Assembly (NCBI GenBank): GCA_037043455.1
Contig: JAWPHD010001227.1
Location: 1-64,000, forward strand
DNA length: 64,000 nt
DNA from: Cyrtodaria siliqua
Taxonomy: Eukaryota > Mollusca > Bivalvia > Adapedonta > Hiatellidae
Direction of reading: 5' to 3'
The notes below the pieces were generated by a model, which saw nothing but the letters and a program-made list of their open reading frames with translations, did no database searches and was not told the DNA's origin. Both the position numbers and the translations under genes were made by a program. Positions 57,791 through 64,000 of the stretch are shown one piece after another; within the stretch, counting starts at the first letter, position 1, and each line of letters opens with the position of its first letter.

Positions 57791-58504
57791 CTCAATTTTT
57801 TAATATTCGTACTATTGCATAACTAAGAAGCTACTCGATTAGAGCTACCGTTACAATAAACTTCAAAAAAGATTTGCAAAATTGTATTGTTGTAACCCTC
57901 ATGATAGCTGATATAGTGCATGGTATATACATCGTATCAGATATATTTAACAGTATGTGTTTAAATTCTGACATCAATACCATTAAGATGTTCACACAGT
58001 ATCAAGTTTAATACCCTCAAGAATTGTATTGTCACTAGCCATTATCCCTATGGTCGCCTCTTGCCAGTCATATGGGTACCAAGTATGATGATAATCTCAA
58101 ATGACGTTATTCCAGCCCGGTAATTACACCTGCACTTACCTGTCTGAGCTTATGTAATATTTCGTCATGCCATAGTGTGTCAAATGCCTGATGTTTGTCC
58201 AGTAAGCATAAATATCGATGGCTTAGTGCAACAAGATTGTAACTCCATGTTTAAGCTTACAAGAGAAACTAAACTTCCTCATTTAAAAAGAACTGTCTTC
58301 TTCAACATGTTATTGCAGACTATGATTTTAAAACATCCTGTAATTAACTTATTTGAATCAAAATGAACAAAAGGGAGATATTGGAAGAAGTCTGAGTTAC
58401 AAACCTGTTGCACAATTTTCATAAATAATTTGATAATTATCTTTGTTTAACAAAGTTGCATCTCAAAATGTGACAGTATAAACATAACAAAAAATAACAG
58501 AAAG
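57791..58504. other. unassigned stretch
   Basis: A 63-codon frame at 58,175-58,366 matches nothing. No repeat or RNA was recognised. Confidence 0.4.
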
Positions 58505-58880
58505 TTGTTAAAGTTCTCCGGCCATGTTCTGTTTCATGCACATGTTTATGTTTATTTAAATCGAAAATCAATACGCAACAATAGATATTCACAATTCACA
58601 CATTGCAATATCTGTGAAAAGCGACAATAAGGTTGACGTAGAAAACTTTGAACAGGTAAATTAATCCACAGGTAAATGTATTTATCATTTATCTGGCAAT
58701 AGTTGTGCAGCTATACAATTCAGAGTTACCTCATTTCCCCGTGCAGTCACGTTGTTACATACAACTTACATACAACTTAGTAGCGGTTTTAAATATATGT
58801 TTCTCTCCGGGACTATCAAGAAATGTTCACTTGATGTTTAAGAATTAAAAATTGTTAATTGATAATACTACAAAAAATCA
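58505..58880 (+). repeat. dispersed repeat block, copy 2
   Basis: It joins the AAAGTTCTCCGGCCATG part (as at 54,678) directly to the ATCAATACGCAACAATAGA part (as at 55,560). This suggests that the unit was continuous before insertions separated it at 54.7-55.6 kb. Confidence 0.75.
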
Positions 58881-59599
58881 TCTTTAAATCTACATCATCA
58901 TGCCTTTAATATTAACATCGTGACATCTTTTCTGTAACCATGAATGTATTCTTCTATGGTCAGGAATATTGTCTAAATTGACTAGACTGTTTTTCTGCAA
59001 ATGTATAGGTCTATATTATAACATCTAACCTTTCAAACAAATATATTAAATAATGAATTAATTTATGAATGAAACTAATTAAATTAAATTGCCAGGGCTC
59101 AGTGAAACACAGTTGTAACTCAAATAATAATAATAATAAAAAGCACAAGACAAATAGCCCTAAATCATTTTGAAATCACATTTAACGGATATGCTCATCA
59201 AATTTATACAATAATTACTGCATTTCACAAAACAAGATTCAAACACATTGCAATGATAGTAGTTTATTTGGTTGAGCTAAAGTTGGTTGAAGAAATAAAA
59301 CGCTATGAAGTTTAAAAAACGCTATGATGTAAGCAGTTTAAATGTGAAATAGTTCAAAGATATAAATGGAACTATAAATTACAGCAAGCCTTATCAGTCT
59401 AGTTTAAAATAGCTAACCTTGGCCGCGTAATCATCAGTAAGGAAATACTTTCTTCGGGTTTTCTTTTTTATTTTATGTGTTCAATGTAATTTGTTTTTCA
59501 GGTTTAGGGCTCATTAAGTTTATTTTTATAAATTGATATCAGAAATAATGTATTTAAACAGTTCTAGAAAAGATTACCAATTCAGATGTACTCTCGTTA
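58881..59599. other. unassigned AT-rich stretch
   Basis: Contains an (AAT)n run near 59,125. Nothing else was recognised. Confidence 0.4.
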
Positions 59600-59995
59600 A
59601 GCAAAAATAGTATGATAATGGACCTTTGGAAACGGCCAAGCACGGCACATACGAAATATTGCAGTCTCGGTTTGATTGAGACTGTTCATGAGCGATAGTG
59701 AAATTTACTAGCTACCGCTCACGCCCTCTAGCCCCGAGTTGAGCAGAACTCAATATTCATAAAAATCAACAGTATAGAATTTTAACCATCCCGAAGATGG
59801 CAAGCATATGGCAAGCATATGGCGGTGGATATAGCAATATTTGTATCCCCTATATCCAGCGGCGTATGGTCCCAGGATGTAATAAAATTGTATGCCCCGA
59901 AGAGCGAAATAAACAATTTAGGGCTAGTTGGGGGCAGCAGTTATGAAGCCTGCGTATCACAAATAACAGCCAAAAGACTCAATTAAAAAGCAAAC
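59600..59995 (-). mobile_element. HP1 dispersed repeat, longest copy (e)
   Basis: Both hairpins are intact: CAGTCTC-GGTTTGATT-GAGACTG (59,662-59,684) and GAGCGATAG...CTACCGCTC (59,690-59,720). GTTGAGCAGAACTCAATATT, GGCGTATGGTCCCAGGATGT and TGCCCCGAAGAGCGAAATAA follow. It defines the element at about 395 bp. Confidence 0.8.
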
Positions 59996-60134
59996 AACAT
60001 ATACTTGACTCAAGTAGACAAACATTAACAGATTTTAGAAAAGCATACTGAGGCAATTGCATGTGGAAGTATTCCTTTGCCTCATTTTATCCAAATGAAA
60101 TTAGAATGATAGTCATCTGCAAATATAAAAAAAT

Positions 60135-60890
60135 TAACAAGAGCTGTCAGACGACAGCACGCTCCACTTTTGAAGTCTTGTTAATATATTGGGAAACTCA
60201 GCCGAATAAAATTCTAATTAAAAAGGGGCACAATTCTGATTAAATGCATACACAGTTAGGGGCCTACTCCCAGATTGTTGTTATCCCGAAAGAGTTCCTT
60301 TTATGACAGTGAATACATTTGTCAAGTTTCATTTAATTCAATAGTGCCCTTAGCCGACCAAGCATTTCACACCTTGGTAGGTAATAAGGTATTATTTATT
60401 TAGATAATATTTTATTTGCAGAATGGGAAATCAGTTGATTAGAGGTTATTATACATTTGTGTGTAAAGGAATGATGTCTGCTTATAATGGTTAGCATTGC
60501 ATGCATGCATATACACCTTTATTTTATGCTTAGCAGTGAAATAGTGGGTTTTAGCAATGAAATAAAAGTGGTATTTCATACGTGTGAAATAGAGTTGTTG
60601 TTTTTTCAGCGCCCGAACTACTTCTTGTTTTCAATATCAGAAACAATTTTGTTTTTATTTGTTTAGATATAGAAAATAACTGTTTAATATATATCATTCG
60701 ACTGTAAATGGTCTAACTAAGAAAATGAGCTATAGTTTTTACAACTGGTCAAGTATTTCAGAAGTGTTGTCTTTAAAGTGCTATAAAAGTTATATTATTG
60801 GATTGGACATAACATAACTAAGAAAATGAGCTGTAGATTATTGAAATCGGTTAAGTAGTTTAGAAGTTATGGGGAATTAAAAACAGCAAT
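60135..60890 (+). mobile_element. dispersed repeat starting ACAAGAGCTGTC, copy 2
   Basis: ACAAGAGCTGTCAGACGACA and GCACGCTCCACTT match 7,165 onward. TCAAGTTTCATTTAATTCAA is a body block. Two imperfect units with CTAACTAAGAAAATGAGCT (60,714 and about 60,816) may be part of it or separate; the right boundary is uncertain. Confidence 0.5.
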
Positions 60891-60984
60891 TTTATCATAC
60901 TAAGCCAATGACGTCGTCAATTTGTTTTCGTTTTCTGCATACTGCAGTACACTTTGATTATAAAGCATCAAATGAAAAGAAAAT

Positions 60985-61115
60985 ATGCTGTTTTGTCGTG
61001 AATAACAGATTTTATTTCATCTCGAAGTGATCAAACTTCAATGTTTTCACTCATGCATCGCATTCGTGAAAATATAAAGTTTTCGCAATTCTCGATGAAA
61101 TAAATTCTGTTATTC
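60985..61115. repeat. palindromic element of about 125 bp
   Basis: GTGAATAACAGATTTTATTTC pairs with GAAATAAATTCTGTTATTCAC, and inside these AACTT...TTTTCACT pairs with GTGAAAATATAAAGTTT. Probably a small foldback MITE. Confidence 0.65.
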
Positions 61116-61499
61116 ACTCCAAAACATCAAATATACTCTATGTGTTTGACAATATCATTATTAATTTACATGATTTAATGTATAAAGTTAGTGGTATGTT
61201 CTGTTCACTTTAAGTCAGAGGAAATCACATAAGTTCTAGTCATCATCTGGTTTGAGCGTGTGCCATTTAAAATATATATAAAATTAAACCTTGTTAGGTA
61301 AGGGCAAAACAACTGGGTTAAGGGTTAAGGGCAAACAAACAATGTTTTAACGCAGGCCTTAATTTTGTCCAGTTTGATGAATGGTAAGAGTTGAATATAT
61401 AAAAATGGCAACACACTGTCTACCTCTCCCGTTGAATGTGGTATCACCCTGGTGCCCTAATACGTGCAAATTAATGAATTTCATAAATATAAATATACA

Positions 61500-63625
61500 A
61501 ATGGAACAGGAAAAGCAGCATTCAAGGACGACAGTCAACCACAAACACAAACAGAAACAAAGAACAAATTTAAAGATGAATAAAAGACAAAATAAGACAT
61601 CACAAACACAAACGTGTTGACAATAGGGCTACCGCCTTGGAATGGTCAGTGGCAACATATCCCACTGGGGGTTTAGCCAGGTTATAAGGTGCACCAAACA
61701 TCACACTTACCCTATTGTCAACCCAATAAAACCGGACAGTGTAAATAAATAAATCCCCGCCATGAACTAATCTCTAACCAACAAGGCAACATTAATAGGC
61801 AATATAAGTAAAACACAAAGATGCTCGTGTATATATAAATACAAAAAACAATAGCTTAGAAAGCCACAAAGAAGGTACTTAATGACTTGGCAGAGGCCAG
61901 AGCAACAAGAGAATAAACCATTGAGGACAAGACAAGACTGCAGACAAATATCAAACGTCACCGTCCTTTTGGGATTTAGGTAGACGTCATCATAGGGTCC
62001 GCAGCCTATCCGGTCATCGCACAATTAAAGAGGAAAGCGAATGTAGTGGCGAACTGTAAATGGGTCCACCACCAAGCATGTAGTGCGTTGAAAAATGATA
62101 GGGTTATAACCTATTTTGATAAACCTTTTAACAAGTTTAACAAAGATAGTATGAAAGTGATCATGACCAAGGATCTTACGAAGTTTGTAAATCACGTCAC
62201 CATAGAAGTCAGATTGTGATAGTCATTGTCGCAGAAGAGTTCTTAAATTACTTTATATTTGAAAAGAAGATCAGGGTTACGATAATAAAATTTTGCAATG
62301 TTTTACGAAGTTTATGGTAACGGTAACCCTGGTGGAGTAGCTTTATAGTTATACAAAGATTACGAATATTAATGTCCTCAACTCGAGTACAAGCTGTAGA
62401 AAAACGAATAAGTTGAGACACATAGACCCCATAAGAAGTTGCTCGGGGAATATTCCCATCTAAATGGCGATAATTAACAATATCAAAATTAAAATCATCT
62501 CTCTTGTCATATGTTTTGCTAATTATTTCAGCATGTTCAATGGAGAGATGTAAATCAAGAAAGGTGTGTCAATGTTTAATATGTCATCCAGATACCGAGA
62601 GGTGTCATTAAAGGCCTCAATAACATCTTCCTGGGTATCTGGTGACAAACTCAGCATGAAATCTCTTTCATAGCAATATAAAAACAAATCTGCGACAAGT
62701 GGTGCACAGTTCGTACTCATAGGGATACCAACAATTTGTCTATAAACGGTGGTACCATACCTGACAAAAATATTATCTAGTAGAAAAGTGAGTGCTTTAC
62801 AAACTTCTTGGCAAGTAGACATAGTGTAATTGTCTAAACTGCCATTAGTTAAAAAAGCTTTAATATTATTACAGGCCAAAAATGTAGTATTTTTCCTAGC
62901 AAATGTTTTTTAATAAGAGCAATAAGCTTGGCTTTGATAAGGTGATGTGATAAGGTTGTATATAGTGTAGAGAAGTCATAAGTGCTAATAGATGAAACTA
63001 GACGTTTATTGCAAATTGTATCAAGAACGTCTCCTGCATTTTTTACAGACCAAAACAAATTAATCCCAGAGTTTTCATAAGCTTTATAACAATATTGTTT
63101 AACGTGATCTTTAAAGGCAGTAAGACAAGAAGTTAAAAGTAAGTTGACATCTCAAAATAAACATTAAGCTAACATCAGTGTTTGAAGGAAACATCAGGAC
63201 TTAAAGGAATTCAAACTGCCGCATGCGATTGGAATCATGTTTCTGTACCTATTTAGAGACTAACGCATAAAAGACCCTTTCTTGTATAAGAACCATATTG
63301 CAAACAGAATACAAGCTTGTACATAGTTTCACATAGACTGTACTTTTAAAATTAAACGTTCAGTGTATTGCAAAATGATAGAGTCATAACCTCTTTCGAT
63401 AACCTGTTTAACAAGTTGAATACAGAATGTATGAAAGTGAGTAACCCCAGTGGCCTTTGTTGCCACTGACCGTTCCAAGGCTGTAGCCCTATTGTCAACC
63501 CTTTTGTGTTTGTGATGTCCTTTGCATTTTTATTTCTTTTGCATTCTCGTTTGTCTGTTTGCGTGTTTGTTTTTGTGTTTTGTGTTTTGTGTCGTCCTTG
63601 AATGCTGCTTTCCCTGTCCGATATT
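61500..63625 (-). mobile_element. Penelope-like element (family Y) bracketed by inverted repeats
   Basis: Inverted flanks: AGCAGCATTCAAGGACGACA...CACAAACACAAA...TTGACAATAGGGCTAC...GGTCAGTGGCAAC (61,515-61,660) against GTTGCCACTGACCGTTCCAA...GTAGCCCTATTGTCAACC...GTCGTCCTTGAATGCTGCTT (63,459-63,612). Inside, in minus orientation, are the RT region (62,050-63,150) and the 3' UTR shared with 1-265. A diverged stretch at 63,360-63,440 repeats 62,091-62,165. Penelope-like elements are known for terminal repeats in direct or inverted arrangement. Confidence 0.7.
62050..63150 (-). pseudogene. Penelope-like reverse transcriptase, most complete copy
   Basis: In order on the minus strand: NSGINLFWSVKNAGDVLDTI; STYDFSTLYTTLSHHLIKAK (motif A, catalytic Asp); a frameshift near 62,880; YRQIVGIPMSTNCAPLVADL (motif B); SRYLDDILNIDT (motif C); then, in broken frames, YDKRDDFNFDIVNYRHLDG and HQGYRYHKLRK. 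All three catalytic motifs survive. No GIY-YIG endonuclease motif is visible before the tail. Assignment to Penelope-like elements rests on the GxxxGTnxAP-type motif B and YxDD; another RT class cannot be excluded. Confidence 0.78.
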
Positions 63626-63639
63626 TGTATCTTTCTTTA

Positions 63640-63749
63640 CCGTAGTCACCATAGAAGTCGGGATCTATATTGTAAAAGTAGATCAGGTTACGATTTAAAT
63701 TGGTGGCCCTCTTATTCTTTCTACTATTTTCCATCTGCATCGCCAGCAA
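63640..63749 (-). pseudogene. Penelope-like RT C-terminal remnant
   Basis: The minus strand reads RNLIYFYNIDPDFYGDYGKE and runs into the inverted flank (RTGKAAFKDD). It resembles the RNxxLLxKY...FYGDVIYKL segment of the other copies, in shortened form. Confidence 0.45.
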
Positions 63750-64000
63750 AAGTTCGATTAATTTTTACCAAAAAAAAAGAAATATCTAAATAGGAAATGT
63801 AGAAATCACTGGATTTCCTTTATAAATCCTTTTAATGAAAGATTGGTTCTAATTTTTTCAATCTAGAATTCTGATCAACGTATATTTAATTATACTTACA
63901 ACATGGTCATGACCATCAATGTATTAAATGCTTTTACATGATGAAATATCTTCATTGCAAAACTCATTTTACGTTCTTTAGTAATGGAGCCAAGTGAACA
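63750..64000. other. unassigned end of window
   Basis: AT-rich, with nothing recognised. Confidence 0.4.

Overview
The window is AT-rich, intron-bearing animal DNA with few genes and many repeats. The mix of Penelope-like reverse transcriptase relics, tRNA-headed SINEs, LINE tails with short terminal repeats, MITEs, minisatellites and an invertebrate-type guanylate-binding protein (GBP) points to a mollusc, most likely a bivalve. That assignment is inference from repeat style and gene type; no marker gene proves it.

One convincing gene is present. A GBP-type large GTPase runs on the + strand from about 46.2 to 53.8 kb in seven exons with compatible splice phases. It has a P-loop (GKYRTGKS), a DTEG motif, the GBP-specific LRDF motif, a helical domain and a coiled-coil C-terminus without a CaaX box. 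The initiator exon was not found. At the other end of the window (0.65-5.25 kb, - strand) lies a decayed relative: five exon remnants of the same fold in the right order, with frameshifts and stops, and a Penelope-like fragment beyond its 3' end. The two loci point away from each other. The window therefore holds one apparently live and one dead member of an interferon-inducible-type GTPase family.

Layout. 0-6 kb: Penelope-like 3' fragment, GBP pseudogene, a long hairpin. 6-10 kb: a dispersed repeat family, here called HP1/HP2, built around a conserved double-hairpin core. 10-20 kb: tandem repeats, LINE remnants, two MITEs, one possible signal-peptide exon, a foldback element. 20.2-33.5 kb: a roughly 13.4-kb structure in which two inverted arms of about 1.5 kb enclose an 8.35-kb array of a 37-bp satellite. 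A SINE with an exact 13-bp target duplication sits in the array. A duplicated block with an internally inverted segment lies beside it. Relics of C2H2 zinc-finger linkers (HTGEKP) occur in the arms and in that block. 33.7-46 kb: minisatellite, direct duplications, LINE tails, Penelope-like pieces. 46-54 kb: the GBP gene, with a Penelope-like copy in intron 4 and an inverted pair of tRNA-headed composites bracketing its last exon. 54-64 kb: exact and dispersed duplications, a chimeric Penelope-like copy, HP1, a bivalve-style dispersed repeat, and a Penelope-like element bracketed by inverted repeats.

Most remaining short open frames look like chance or repeat-derived frames. Long stretches (11-12.7, 15.8-18.6, 34.3-38, 57.8-59.6 kb) hold nothing I can assign.
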